From Bacteroidales bacterium (lineage in GTDB: Bacteria > Bacteroidota > Bacteroidia > Bacteroidales > VadinHA17), in assembly GCA_025358645.1 (NCBI GenBank), contig JANYIW010000043.1:1-34919 (forward strand): 34,919 nucleotides of DNA, given 5' to 3'. This document shows, one piece after another, positions 15,049 to 24,504 of this stretch. The position numbers were made by a program, and so were the translations under genes. Every line of letters begins with the position of its first letter. Position 1 is the stretch's first letter. The notes beneath the pieces were generated by a model, which was not told the origin of the DNA, made no database searches, and saw only the letters and a program-made list of their open reading frames with translations.

Positions 15049-15653
15049 GTACGATTTTAGTGAAACACCGAGACGATTTGGCATCTAAAACCGGGATGTG
15101 GTTTTTCCTGTTTACTGAACTTCTTTTGTTCGGAGGGCTTTTTATAGTTTACTCAGTATACAGATACAGAAATGCTACTGCATTTCACCTTGCTGCCCAG
15201 GAATTAAGCGTTTTTATCGGTACAATCAATACTATTATTCTCCTCGTAAGCAGTACAACAATCGCAATGTCGATAACGGCTATCAGGAAACAAAATAAAA
15301 AATTTGCCGTCGTTCTTCTGGGCTTAACTATCATTCTCGGACTTGCTTTTCTTGTTAATAAGTACTTTGAATGGGGAGAACATTTTAAGGAACATATTTA
15401 TCCGGGTTCCTCTATTCTCGCTCTGAGAGGTCATGGTGATGTTCTCTTCTATGGTTTGTACTTTTTTATGACAGGGCTGCATGCCCTTCACATTATTATC
15501 GGATTAATCTTTATTCTGGTTATTACAATATCAATTTTAAGAAATAGAATTACCTCTGACAATTATGTTTTACTTGAAAATAGCGGATTATACTGGCACC
15601 TTGTTGACCTTATCTGGATCTTCCTTTTTCCATTGTTTTATCTCATAACATAA
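15045..15653 (+). CDS. coxC: Cytochrome c oxidase subunit III
   Basis: A 202-residue heme-copper oxidase subunit III with about five membrane helices. It supports the stability of subunit I and has no redox centre. Family features include KTGMWFFLFTELLLFGGLF near the N terminus, the FEWGEHFKEHI loop, the FYGLYFFMTGLHALHIIIGL helix, and the C-terminal YWHLVDLIWIFLFPLFYL. The start is coupled to coxI through a 4-bp overlap, and coxIV follows after 5 bp. Confidence 0.95.
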   Translation: MSTILVKHRDDLASKTGMWFFLFTELLLFGGLFIVYSVYRYRNATAFHLAAQELSVFIGTINTIILLVSSTTIAMSITAIRKQNKKFAVVLLGLTIILGLAFLVNKYFEWGEHFKEHIYPGSSILALRGHGDVLFYGLYFFMTGLHALHIIIGLIFILVITISILRNRITSDNYVLLENSGLYWHLVDLIWIFLFPLFYLIT

Positions 15654-15658
15654 ACCTG

Positions 15659-15952
15659 ATGAAGACAATCGAAAATGAAAAAAATCATATAATTCCTTAT
15701 AAAACATTTCTGTTTGTACTGGCAGGGTTAATTGTACTTACGCTTACCTCGGTAACCCTTACACGAATTTCCCTGGGTACTATGACAGTTACTATAGCCC
15801 TCATTATAGCTGCAATTAAATCCACATTTGTTCTTCGGATTTTCATGCATCTTAAATTTGAAAATAAAATGTTTTCAATAGCGTTTATCGGTGTTATTTT
15901 GCTGCTCGCCGCGGTAATAACAATAACGCTGCTGGACTACCTCAATAGATAA
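15659..15952 (+). CDS. Cytochrome c oxidase subunit IV (bacterial type)
   Basis: A 97-residue protein with three hydrophobic helices, in the position of the small prokaryotic subunit IV of caa3-type oxidases. The segment KSTFVLRIFMHLKFENKMF is the family's typical loop between the second and third helices. It probably stabilises the subunit I/III/II contact. Its place between coxIII and coxII, with 5-bp gaps on both sides, supports the call. Confidence 0.9.
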   Translation: MKTIENEKNHIIPYKTFLFVLAGLIVLTLTSVTLTRISLGTMTVTIALIIAAIKSTFVLRIFMHLKFENKMFSIAFIGVILLLAAVITITLLDYLNR

Positions 15953-15957
15953 ACAGT

Positions 15958-16908
15958 ATGTATCCAACTACCGGAATAGAAGCTTCAAACTATGTGTCAA
16001 CGTTTAATACAGCGTTTTACTTTATAACCGGTGTTTCACTGTTACTATTGGTAGGACTTACTTTTACAATGCTCTATTTTGTCTTCAGATATAACAAGAA
16101 GAAGAATTTAGTCGCTACGCAGATTGAAGGAAATACATTTCTTGAAATTCTCTGGACCGTTATTCCGATTATATTATCGCTGGTTATGTTCTACTTTGGC
16201 TGGGCCGGCTGGAAACCTACCACACGACCTCCGAAAGATGCAATGAATATTACAAGTGTTGCCAGGATGTGGAGTTTTTTGTTCGTATATGAAAATGGAA
16301 AACAAAGCCCTGAACTGACAGTTCCAGTCAATACCCCGATCAAAATAAACCTGGTTTCTATGGATGTAATTCACAGTCTGTTCATTCCGGATTTCAGGAT
16401 AAAAGCCGATATAATCCCCGGAAGGGAAAAGTTCATGTGGTTTCTACCTCAGATTGAAGGTAAATATAAAATTTTTTGTGCCGAATATTGTGGATTACAG
16501 CACTCCTCTATGCATTCAACAGTTAATGTTATGTCGCAGGAAAAATTCAAAGCATGGTATGCTGAAAGCGCCAAGGTTGCTGCTGTAGGAGAGAATGCAG
16601 GTCCGGGAGCTGCGGGCGAGGCTATCATGAGAGCTCAGGGCTGTTTTGCATGCCATACCCCCGACGGAACAAAACTAATTGGTCCAAGCTATTTAAATCT
16701 CTACGGCTCACAACAAGTCGTATTAAGAGACGGTAAGGAAATCACTATTACTGTTGATCCGGAATACATAAAAAGATCCATTCTAGAGCCCAATGCTGAT
16801 ATAACAAAAGGCTTTCCTGCCAATCTGATGCAAAGCTACCGAAGTACGCTAAGCGATGATGATATAGCGAAAATAATTGAGTACCTGAAATCTCTTAATG
16901 ACAAATAA
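15958..16908 (+). CDS. coxB: Cytochrome c oxidase subunit II with CuA and fused cytochrome c
   Basis: This is the electron-entry subunit of a caa3-type oxidase. Residues 18-42 and 62-82 form the two-helix hairpin. The cupredoxin domain has the complete CuA set: His139, Cys174, Glu176 (backbone ligand), Cys178, His182 and Met185. After an Ala/Gly-rich linker (about 204-220) comes a monoheme cytochrome c domain with CFACH (Cys229, Cys232, His233) and probable axial Met291. The fused cytochrome would receive electrons directly from ACIII. It overlaps ctaB by 11 bp. Confidence 0.97.
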   Translation: MYPTTGIEASNYVSTFNTAFYFITGVSLLLLVGLTFTMLYFVFRYNKKKNLVATQIEGNTFLEILWTVIPIILSLVMFYFGWAGWKPTTRPPKDAMNITSVARMWSFLFVYENGKQSPELTVPVNTPIKINLVSMDVIHSLFIPDFRIKADIIPGREKFMWFLPQIEGKYKIFCAEYCGLQHSSMHSTVNVMSQEKFKAWYAESAKVAAVGENAGPGAAGEAIMRAQGCFACHTPDGTKLIGPSYLNLYGSQQVVLRDGKEITITVDPEYIKRSILEPNADITKGFPANLMQSYRSTLSDDDIAKIIEYLKSLNDK

Positions 16909-17773
16909 TCCTCGAAATAAACTTAAGGATTGGCTGGAATTATCTAAACTTAAAATAATGATCCCGGTAAGTCTGACAGGATTCACCGGTTATTTTGCTT
17001 TTGATCCCCATTTTTCTTCAGGAATATTCTTTGTGAGTCTGGGGATTTTTCTATTGGCCATCTCCGCATCTGTTCTTAATCAGATTCAGGAAGTGGAGCT
17101 TGATGGTAAAATGGCCAGGACATGTCATCGTCCTCTACCAGCCAAAAAAATCAAACTACGTCAGGCAACAATTTTCTTCTTTTTTAATCTTATTGCAGGC
17201 ATTACAGTGCTTTATTATGCAGGGAATCTTATAGCTGCACTTATCGGTTTGATTACTATAATCTGGTACAATGGCGTATATACTTATACCAAGAAGATAA
17301 CCGCTTTTGCTGTATTTCCAGGTGCTGTCACCGGAGCTTTGGTTCCGCTTATCGGCTGGGTCGCGGCGGGGGGCGGACTATGGGAAAAACCTATTATATT
17401 CCTTGAATTTCTGATTTTTACAGGACAAATACCCCATTTCTGGCTACTGATCCTGAGATACGGAGAAGAGTATAAGCTGGCAGGACTTCCAAGTCTGTCT
17501 GCTATTTTTAATCAGAGCCAGATCAAGAGATTAACATTCATCTGGGTAGTCTCTTCAGTATTTGCAGCGCTACTCCTGTGTTATTTTGAAATTATTAAAA
17601 GTCCATTTATAAATGTAATTCTCGTGGTAGTATCAATTTTTATGATCTGGCAATTTCTTGATCTGTTAAAGAACAAGCCAAATAAAAATAACTACAGAAG
17701 ATACTCTATCTATCTTGACGCTTATTTTTTATTGATACTGCTTCTTTTAATTTCCGACAGGTTAATAACTTGA
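16898..17773 (+). CDS. ctaB: Protoheme IX farnesyltransferase (heme O synthase)
   Basis: A UbiA-superfamily membrane prenyltransferase that adds a farnesyl group to heme b, giving heme O. Across 291 residues there are about eight or nine helices. The first Asp-rich loop is NQIQEVELDGKMARTCHRPL (61-80), with Asn61, Asp69, Arg74, Thr75 and the RPLP motif. Then come YTKKITAF and PGAVTGALVPLIGW, and later GQIPHFWLLILRYGEEYKLAGLP. It is coupled to coxII by an 11-bp overlap and ends the plus-strand operon. No heme A synthase gene (ctaA) follows. Confidence 0.95.
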   Translation: MTNNPRNKLKDWLELSKLKIMIPVSLTGFTGYFAFDPHFSSGIFFVSLGIFLLAISASVLNQIQEVELDGKMARTCHRPLPAKKIKLRQATIFFFFNLIAGITVLYYAGNLIAALIGLITIIWYNGVYTYTKKITAFAVFPGAVTGALVPLIGWVAAGGGLWEKPIIFLEFLIFTGQIPHFWLLILRYGEEYKLAGLPSLSAIFNQSQIKRLTFIWVVSSVFAALLLCYFEIIKSPFINVILVVVSIFMIWQFLDLLKNKPNKNNYRRYSIYLDAYFLLILLLLISDRLIT

Positions 17774-17795
17774 TTCCCGGTGGTACGAGTTGCAG

Positions 17796-18410
17796 CTAAA
17801 TTGGCTTTTTCCCTGCCGGTATTGTATCTCTTGCCTTCTGTGCTTCTTTCTGCAGTTCTCTGACATAAAGAACCAGCTTCCATCTGTCATCAGGTCTAAC
17901 CTGAGCTCCATGTGCACCCATAGAGCCAAATCCCAATGTTATTGTATGATATATCTCACCATCCTTTAATTTCGACGTCGCAACACCTGAAATTTCCCTG
18001 GGTTTTAATGGGTATAAACCACTGCTGTAAAGTTGACCGTCTCCTTTTCCCAGGGCTCCATGACACCCGATACAGAACGTGGTAAATATAAGTTTCCCCC
18101 TGGCAAGTACAACATCTGTTGGTAAAACCGGGCTGAAGAGCTCCCTCCCTGCCTTGGCGCGTGACACCGAATCAATTGTATATCTGAAAGGAATGAATCC
18201 CCTTGGTACTGTTCCATTAACAGGAACCCGCATAGTCACACTGTCCTTAAAATTCGGATTATTTGAATAAGTGTCATAAGCCTGTGAATATACCATATCC
18301 GGTATAAAGTCATATCCACGCATATTCTTTTGCCTGTCGCATGACGAGAGTATTACTCCGGTCAGGAGAAGAACTGAAATTCTGATTAATATTCTTCTTA
18401 CAATATACAT
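17796..18410 (-). CDS. actE: ACIII subunit ActE, monoheme cytochrome c lipoprotein
   Basis: This is a membrane-anchored cytochrome c of alternative complex III. The 204-residue product has an N-terminal lipoprotein signal with lipobox LSSC (Cys24). One heme site, CIGCH (Cys113-His117), lies in FTTFCIGCHGALGKGDG, and probable axial Met164 is in GFGSMGAHG. It is the last gene of actA-F, 19 bp after actF. It ends 22 bp from the convergent ctaB. ActE is thought to carry electrons out of ACIII towards the oxidase. Confidence 0.93.
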   Translation of the reverse strand: MYIVRRILIRISVLLLTGVILSSCDRQKNMRGYDFIPDMVYSQAYDTYSNNPNFKDSVTMRVPVNGTVPRGFIPFRYTIDSVSRAKAGRELFSPVLPTDVVLARGKLIFTTFCIGCHGALGKGDGQLYSSGLYPLKPREISGVATSKLKDGEIYHTITLGFGSMGAHGAQVRPDDRWKLVLYVRELQKEAQKARDTIPAGKKPI

Positions 18411-18429
18411 TTTCCAATATATTTATCTT

Positions 18430-19593
18430 TCACGATTCATAATTCAGACTTTCTTCCAGGAATGGATCATTTTTCACTACAAGCGGACCTGTTGAGAGAG
18501 ACCTTAATACAATAAAAATGAATACACACGCATAGACAATTGTCATACAAATTTCAAGCACACCTATACCGGCTTTATCGCCTCCCGCCGCGGGCATAAT
18601 CATCAGCCAGTAATCTATCCAATGGCCGATAAGTACTATTGCGGCGATGAAGGCCACCCAGCCCAGTTGTCGCTTCGAGTTAACGGTGATCAGACCAAAG
18701 AAAGGAACGAGAAAATTAATACCAAGATTAACGAAGAAAAGAACTTTAAAATCTTTAAGTCTGGTGATATAGTACGAAGTTTCCTCAGGTAAGTGACCAT
18801 ACCAGATAAGTTCATATTGGGCAAACCATTGATAGGTCCAGAATATGCTGAAGCAGAACAACAGAATAGCCATGTCATGAATATGGTCAGGTCTTATATA
18901 TTTAAGGTATCCCAGACGCTTGAGAAGCCACATCAACAATGTGATGAATGCCAGAGAGGTTACAAACATCCCTATTAAAACATACCAGCCGAAAATAGTA
19001 CTGTACCAATGAGCGTCGAGAGACATTATCCAGTCCCAGCTGCTTGATGATACTGTTATAGCATAAAATACAAGGAAAAGACCTGCAAATAGTTTTCTGC
19101 GATTATGATATATTATATCTGAAGAGGTCATCAGAGCATTTGAATTCTTCATCATAATCCTGGTAAGAACTATCCAGCCTGTGAAATAAATTACCATTCT
19201 GATAAAGAAAAACGGAATATTAAGCCATGCTTTCTTTCCTTCTATCACCTTGTCAGTTACGTCATTATTAGTCCAACTGTATAAATGATGCATACCGAAA
19301 TAAATGAGGAGCATCAGTATAAAAGCGATCGGAAGAAAAGTCGTCATCGCTTCAGGTAATCTTTGTAGAACTGTATGCCATCCTGAAAGAGCAACCCTGT
19401 GAACTGCAAGAAAAAATGCTGCACCCAGAGAGAGGCCCATGAAAAACTGATTATTAAGCAATACATTAGCCCATATCCTTGAGGCGCCCGGTCTTGATAT
19501 CACGATGGCTCCCAATAAGACCAGAAGGCATGCCGCCATAATAATTAACAGGATATTGCGATATTGCTTTTTGAAAATGAATTGTTCATCCAT
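18430..19593 (-). CDS. actF: ACIII subunit ActF, NrfD-related quinol-binding membrane protein
   Basis: A 387-residue integral membrane protein of the ActF/ActC type with about ten helices. Recognisable family segments are GAAFFLAVHRVALSGWHTVLQRLPEA split over helices 2-3, the FGMHHLYSW region, SSSWDWIMSLDAHWYSTIFGW, and WFAQYELIWYGHLPEET. ActF lacks cofactors and pairs with ActC in the membrane. It follows actD by 16 bp and precedes actE by 19 bp. Confidence 0.93.
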   Translation of the reverse strand: MDEQFIFKKQYRNILLIIMAACLLVLLGAIVISRPGASRIWANVLLNNQFFMGLSLGAAFFLAVHRVALSGWHTVLQRLPEAMTTFLPIAFILMLLIYFGMHHLYSWTNNDVTDKVIEGKKAWLNIPFFFIRMVIYFTGWIVLTRIMMKNSNALMTSSDIIYHNRRKLFAGLFLVFYAITVSSSSWDWIMSLDAHWYSTIFGWYVLIGMFVTSLAFITLLMWLLKRLGYLKYIRPDHIHDMAILLFCFSIFWTYQWFAQYELIWYGHLPEETSYYITRLKDFKVLFFVNLGINFLVPFFGLITVNSKRQLGWVAFIAAIVLIGHWIDYWLMIMPAAGGDKAGIGVLEICMTIVYACVFIFIVLRSLSTGPLVVKNDPFLEESLNYES

Positions 19594-19609
19594 GGTTGCA
19601 GTTTTCTTA

Positions 19610-20119
19610 TTATCTGATTTCTATGGTTTGAATTCCTGATAAAACCGAAGTGACTCTCACTAATGTTAACTTTACATCTGCTGCTTCTACCAGAATGACA
19701 AACCTGTCATCGGTGATTCTCTTATCGATTGCCACAAATCTGATATCAGGCTTCAATTTCGACCTGATCAGCAATGCCGCAACCATTGACAGGCCGGCAA
19801 AGAGAACAGTAACCTCGAAAGTTATCGGAATAAAGGCAGGCGCTGCAAAGAATGGTTTTCCTCCAATTATCAAAGGATAACTTACTGTAAATACCCACGC
19901 CTGAAATCCAAAGGCAAGTATTGCCCCGATGGCGCCAAAGATAAAGCCAACAACCGGGATTCGCGATCGTTTGATTGATAAGGCTTCATCGAGCCCATGA
20001 ACAGGAAACGGAGAGAGAACATCAGCGATGATTTCGTTACTTTCACGAAGTTTTCTGACAGCCTGGAGTAATGGAACTTCATCATCAAAAAATATTGATA
20101 TATAATTCCTATTTCTCAT
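19610..20119 (-). CDS. actD: ACIII subunit ActD (DUF3341)
   Basis: A 169-residue DUF3341-family subunit. An N-terminal soluble part (ISIFFDDEVPLLQAVRKLRE, ADVLSPFPVHGLDEAL) precedes two membrane helices around 55-80 and 93-115, then a short C-terminal domain. In solved ACIII structures ActD is a peripheral structural subunit in contact with ActC; it binds no cofactor. The start overlaps the end of actC by 11 bp, so translation is probably coupled. Confidence 0.92.
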   Translation of the reverse strand: MRNRNYISIFFDDEVPLLQAVRKLRESNEIIADVLSPFPVHGLDEALSIKRSRIPVVGFIFGAIGAILAFGFQAWVFTVSYPLIIGGKPFFAAPAFIPITFEVTVLFAGLSMVAALLIRSKLKPDIRFVAIDKRITDDRFVILVEAADVKLTLVRVTSVLSGIQTIEIR

Positions 20120-21488
20120 GACTTAAATCTTTTTTATGTTGCTTTTCACCTGAGATTTTCAGAACTGATTTGACTTCAGAAATTGAAATCACAGGGAAAA
20201 TTCGTATGAAAAGTAGAAATGCTGTGAAAAAGATCCCCAAAGTCCCGATTAATAATCCAAACTCAACGATTGTAGGTTTATACATCGTCCAGCTCGATGT
20301 CAGGTAGTCCCGGTGAAGTGAAGTTACAATTATCACGAAGCGTTCAAACCACATTCCAATATTAATCACAATTGACAAGAAGAAGGTGAATGCCAGGCTT
20401 GTCCGAAGCTTTTTAATCCATAGTAATTGTGATGAGACTACATTGCAGGTAATCATTATCAGATACGCCCACCAGTAAGGCCCTGTAGCCCGATTCATAA
20501 ATGCATAGTGTTCATATTCAACTCCGGAATACCAAGCCATAAACATCTCTGTCATATATGCGAGTGCTACAATTGAACCTGTTGCAATAAGTATCTTATT
20601 CATATTCTCAATATGACTTGGAGTTATAAAGTCCTCAAGTCCCATTGCTTTTCTTGTGATTATAAGAAGGGTCTGTACCATTGCAAATCCAGAGAATATT
20701 GCACCTGCGACAAAGTAAGGAGGAAATATGGTGGTGTGCCATCCCGGAATTATTGATGAGGCAAAGTCCATGCTTACAATGCTATGTACGGACAATACCA
20801 ATGGAGTGGCAATTGCTGCTAGCATGATTGAAGTGATCTCATGCCTGTGCCAATCTCGGGCCGATCCTTTCCACCCAAAACTCAGAAAATTATAAATATT
20901 CTTTTTAAGTCCTTTTTTGATTTTGTCGCGCACTGTCCCAATATCCGGAATTAATCCCACATACCAGAATACCAATGAAATAGTAAAATATGTTGATATT
21001 GCAAAGACATCCCATACTAAGGGTGAATTAAAGTTCACCCAAAGGCCTCTCGTATTCGGGTAAGGGAATATGAAAAATGTGAGTAATGGACGCCCTAAAT
21101 GAATAAGCGGGAAAAGGGCTGCACAGATAACGGCAAATATGGTCATTGCCTCAGCCGAACGGTTAATACTGTTTCTCCATTTCTGTCTGAACAGCAGAAG
21201 TATTGCAGAAATAAAGGTTCCGGCGTGACCAATTCCGATCCACCATACAAAAGTGGTTATTTCAAAGGCCCAGCCTACTGTTCTGTTCTCCCCCCAGGTA
21301 CCAATACCCTGCCATACCGTCCAGAAGATCATGAATACACCAAACATCATGGCCAGGCTAGATATAGTCATCCCCAGATACCAGTATTTACCGGCTTTAT
21401 TCATCATCGGGTTGAGGATGTCGCTGGTAATGCTCCGGTAAGTTTTGTTACCTTCTATTAAAGGGGGCCGAAGTGGAGATTGAAGCAT
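20109..21488 (-). CDS. actC: ACIII subunit ActC, NrfD/PsrC-type quinol oxidase subunit
   Basis: A 459-residue polytopic protein (about ten helices) of the NrfD/PsrC family, which carries the quinol oxidation site of ACIII and faces the Fe-S subunit ActB. Seen in the sequence: WQGIGTWGENRTVGWAFEIT, FVWWIGIGHAGTFISAILLL, RSAEAMTIFAVICAALFPLIH split over helix 3, the HLGRPLLTFF segment, GWKGSARDWHRHE, VSMDFASSIIPGWHTTIFPP and a Trp/Phe-rich C-terminal half. It lies 18 bp after actB. Confidence 0.95.
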   Translation of the reverse strand: MLQSPLRPPLIEGNKTYRSITSDILNPMMNKAGKYWYLGMTISSLAMMFGVFMIFWTVWQGIGTWGENRTVGWAFEITTFVWWIGIGHAGTFISAILLLFRQKWRNSINRSAEAMTIFAVICAALFPLIHLGRPLLTFFIFPYPNTRGLWVNFNSPLVWDVFAISTYFTISLVFWYVGLIPDIGTVRDKIKKGLKKNIYNFLSFGWKGSARDWHRHEITSIMLAAIATPLVLSVHSIVSMDFASSIIPGWHTTIFPPYFVAGAIFSGFAMVQTLLIITRKAMGLEDFITPSHIENMNKILIATGSIVALAYMTEMFMAWYSGVEYEHYAFMNRATGPYWWAYLIMITCNVVSSQLLWIKKLRTSLAFTFFLSIVINIGMWFERFVIIVTSLHRDYLTSSWTMYKPTIVEFGLLIGTLGIFFTAFLLFIRIFPVISISEVKSVLKISGEKQHKKDLSHEK

Positions 21489-21506
21489 ATTAATAAGAAT
21501 AGGTAC

Positions 21507-24479
21507 TTACAAAATTTTATTTTTTATTTTGGTCAGATAATTAACTGACGGCATGGTAAACAACTCCTCAAGAAGATTATAACGCCGGCCGCTGTTAATC
21601 AATCTGCTCATTTCACTTTTACGATCATTCATATCTCCAAAAACTATGGCATTTGCCGGACAACTCTGAGAACAAGCTGTCTGGATTTCATTTTCAAGCA
21701 GCGCCCGGTTCTCGTATTTGGCTTTTAACTTTGCTGCCTGGATTCGCTGAACACAGAACGAACACTTTTCGATAACTCCCTGTGCACGAACTGTTACATC
21801 GGGGTTCAGAACCATTCGCTTGAGATCGCCGGTCATTCCGGCAATATCTCTCAGATTGCCCGAAAGAGTACCTGCCGCACTGTAATTGAACCAGTTAAAT
21901 CTTCTCACTTTATAAGGACAGTTATTATTGCAGTAACGGGTTCCGAAACATCGGTTGTATATCATCTGATTTAAACCCTCTGAACTATGATTTGTAGCCG
22001 CAACCGGGCATACATTTTCACAGGGGGCATTCTGGCAATGCTGACATAAAACAGGCTGGAAGACAACTTCAGGGTTATCTTCTTCACCGGTATAATATCT
22101 GTCTATGCGCATCCAGTGCATTTCGTGAACCCGGTGTACTTCTTCCTTACCAACAACAGGAACGTTGTTTTCAGCCTGGCAGGCTATAACACAGTTTGCA
22201 CATCCTGTACATTTGCTTAGATCAATAGCCATACCCCAGTGATGATGAGGATATTTTCTTTCTTTATACAGACTCTTGTTATGCTCAAGATTATACGCAT
22301 GCTCCTCATTGCCGGCTGACGGGTTATTCTTGAATTCCTTCAATCCGGTTTCGCGAACAAATGCTCTCCCTTCCATACTATGATGGGTCTGTGTCTGTGC
22401 AAAGGGATAGATCCTTCCTGTCTTTATAATATATTCAACTTTACTTGTATATACGATATTACCTTTATCTGAAGATAACATTCTCCAAACATCAATTCCG
22501 ACGTTATCGCCTACCTTACCACATTTAGAACGGCCATAACCCAGTGCAATTCCCATTGTCCCGTAAGCCTGTCCGGGCTGAATGTGTACCGGCAATTCAA
22601 CTTCCCCGAGATTTAATACATCGTTGTCATTCAGATTGTACTCCTTAGCCTGAGCGGGTGAGATCGATACATAATTGTCCCAGCAGATCTTCGTGACCGG
22701 ATCGGGCAATTCCTGGAGCCATGGGTTATTGGCCTGCCTTCCCTCTCCAAGAGCAATAGTTTCATACAAAACAATTTCAACAATATTTTTACCGTCATTA
22801 TCCACGGTTTTTATTGAATGCGGATCAAAAGATATTGTGCCAACACTCCTGATTTTTCCACCACGTTCAACTGTAGTAGCAGCTGGTTCGAAGGTCCCTT
22901 TTTGCAAAGTGTGATCAAAAAAAGTTACCGGGTCAGAAAATTCCGATTGCCGGGACATAAGATTATCAACCCAGTAAGCTTTAATAAAATCATAGGACTG
23001 TATCGTTGATCCTGACCATTTCAATAAAGTATCAGCCATCTGACGCGTATCAAATATTTGGCTGATAGCTGGTTGCATAAGACTGAAATATTCCTTTTTT
23101 GGTTCAGCATCATTCCAGCTTTCGAGGTAATGGTTATCGGGGCATATATACTGAACAAGGCTATTCGTTTCATCGGGAGAACCGGAAAGCGATATTGAAA
23201 GACCAACCTTTTTAAGTCCTTCTGCAAAGGCATCTTTTTTGTACCAGGTATATACCGGATTTACGTTCCATACCAGAAGTGCATTTACAGCGCCTTTCTT
23301 CATTGTCCCGATAAGCATTTCCATATCACTGTCGAGCGCTGCATGGGTTTTCAGAAAGGAATCGAACAATATCGTGTGTCCGATATTTCCAAGCAATCTG
23401 TTAATTTCGTTTACAAGGAGTTGAACCTGTTTAATATTTGAACCGGAAATGACCAGGGATTTTCCGGCTGATAAAAGAAGTTTTTCAGATATTCCACTTA
23501 TGTCAACAGATGAAGCAGGGGTTTCGATATTACGCTTTTCGACAGCTTTTATAATGTCTTTATAAATATTCAGCAATATTGCAGTCTCCTGAGAAGGTTT
23601 TATCTGAATTCTGTTATCAGAATTGCTTCCGGTAAGACTCAGATTTGATTCCATCTGGATAAGCCAATTCATATCATGCTCAGGATCTCTTCTTGAACTA
23701 AACTGTTTCGTATATTCAATCGGAGAAAGCCACGTTCCAAGAAAGTCGGCGCCGATGCTGACAATCAGATCAGCTTTATCAAACCGGTAGTCAGGAATCA
23801 CTTGCTTTCCAAAGCTGATCTTATTGGCTTCAATAATGGCAGAATAAGAGATTGCATCATACCGGACCCATTCTGAGCCTTTGAATTTATTCAGAAAGCC
23901 AGTAATAACAGCTTCCGTGGAGGGGCTGAAAATGGTTGGTGTAAGAAGTACAATGGTGCCTTTCTCTTCTACTATTTTATGAAGCTTACTACTAATTTCC
24001 TTATCAATTGATTCCCAACCGGTAAGAATTCCTTCTTTCATTGGGCCGTGGAATCTGCTACCATCATACAAGTCAAGCACCGAGGCCTGAACTCTTGCAC
24101 TTGTGCCACCTCTGGTAATTCCCGATTCAGGATTACCCTCAATTTTTATCGGGCGTCCATCTCTGGTTTTGACAATTATACTGCAATAATCATTTCCGTT
24201 AATATAGCTGGAAGCGTAATAAAGAGCCTCCCCGGGTATTAACTCATTTGGAGCAATTACATAAGGTATTGCCTTTCCGATCTTTGACTGGCAGGATGCA
24301 AGGGCAGACACGGCAAAGCTGAAGCCGCATAGTTTCAGAAAGTCTCTCCTCGATGCGGGGATGTCTTTTCTCTGGTCGCTCAAAAGCCCGGATAAAGAAT
24401 TTTCATCAGAAGTTTGTTCGATAACCTTGAGTTCCTCTTTCCTGTATTTTGACTCAATATCTTTCCAATATTTTTTCAT
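21507..24479 (-). CDS. actB: ACIII subunit ActB, molybdopterin-oxidoreductase-like plus four-cluster Fe-S protein
   Basis: This 990-residue periplasmic subunit has a Tat motif SRRDFLKLCG (43-52), set behind an unusually long hydrophilic lead, and a lipobox-like ALASC (Cys63). Residues ~70-730 form the molybdopterin-oxidoreductase-like (ActB1) part. In characterised ACIII this part carries no molybdenum cofactor. From ~745 comes the Fe-S (ActB2) part with four Cys groups: CTGCANCVIAC, CQHCQNAPCENVCPVAA, CFGTRYCNNNCPYK and CSFCVQR...CSQSCPANA. By family knowledge these bind three 4Fe-4S clusters and one 3Fe-4S cluster. It moves electrons from ActC-bound quinol towards ActA. Confidence 0.96.
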   Translation of the reverse strand: MKKYWKDIESKYRKEELKVIEQTSDENSLSGLLSDQRKDIPASRRDFLKLCGFSFAVSALASCQSKIGKAIPYVIAPNELIPGEALYYASSYINGNDYCSIIVKTRDGRPIKIEGNPESGITRGGTSARVQASVLDLYDGSRFHGPMKEGILTGWESIDKEISSKLHKIVEEKGTIVLLTPTIFSPSTEAVITGFLNKFKGSEWVRYDAISYSAIIEANKISFGKQVIPDYRFDKADLIVSIGADFLGTWLSPIEYTKQFSSRRDPEHDMNWLIQMESNLSLTGSNSDNRIQIKPSQETAILLNIYKDIIKAVEKRNIETPASSVDISGISEKLLLSAGKSLVISGSNIKQVQLLVNEINRLLGNIGHTILFDSFLKTHAALDSDMEMLIGTMKKGAVNALLVWNVNPVYTWYKKDAFAEGLKKVGLSISLSGSPDETNSLVQYICPDNHYLESWNDAEPKKEYFSLMQPAISQIFDTRQMADTLLKWSGSTIQSYDFIKAYWVDNLMSRQSEFSDPVTFFDHTLQKGTFEPAATTVERGGKIRSVGTISFDPHSIKTVDNDGKNIVEIVLYETIALGEGRQANNPWLQELPDPVTKICWDNYVSISPAQAKEYNLNDNDVLNLGEVELPVHIQPGQAYGTMGIALGYGRSKCGKVGDNVGIDVWRMLSSDKGNIVYTSKVEYIIKTGRIYPFAQTQTHHSMEGRAFVRETGLKEFKNNPSAGNEEHAYNLEHNKSLYKERKYPHHHWGMAIDLSKCTGCANCVIACQAENNVPVVGKEEVHRVHEMHWMRIDRYYTGEEDNPEVVFQPVLCQHCQNAPCENVCPVAATNHSSEGLNQMIYNRCFGTRYCNNNCPYKVRRFNWFNYSAAGTLSGNLRDIAGMTGDLKRMVLNPDVTVRAQGVIEKCSFCVQRIQAAKLKAKYENRALLENEIQTACSQSCPANAIVFGDMNDRKSEMSRLINSGRRYNLLEELFTMPSVNYLTKIKNKIL

Positions 24480-24504
24480 TCCTGAGGAATTATATTGATT
24501 GTTA

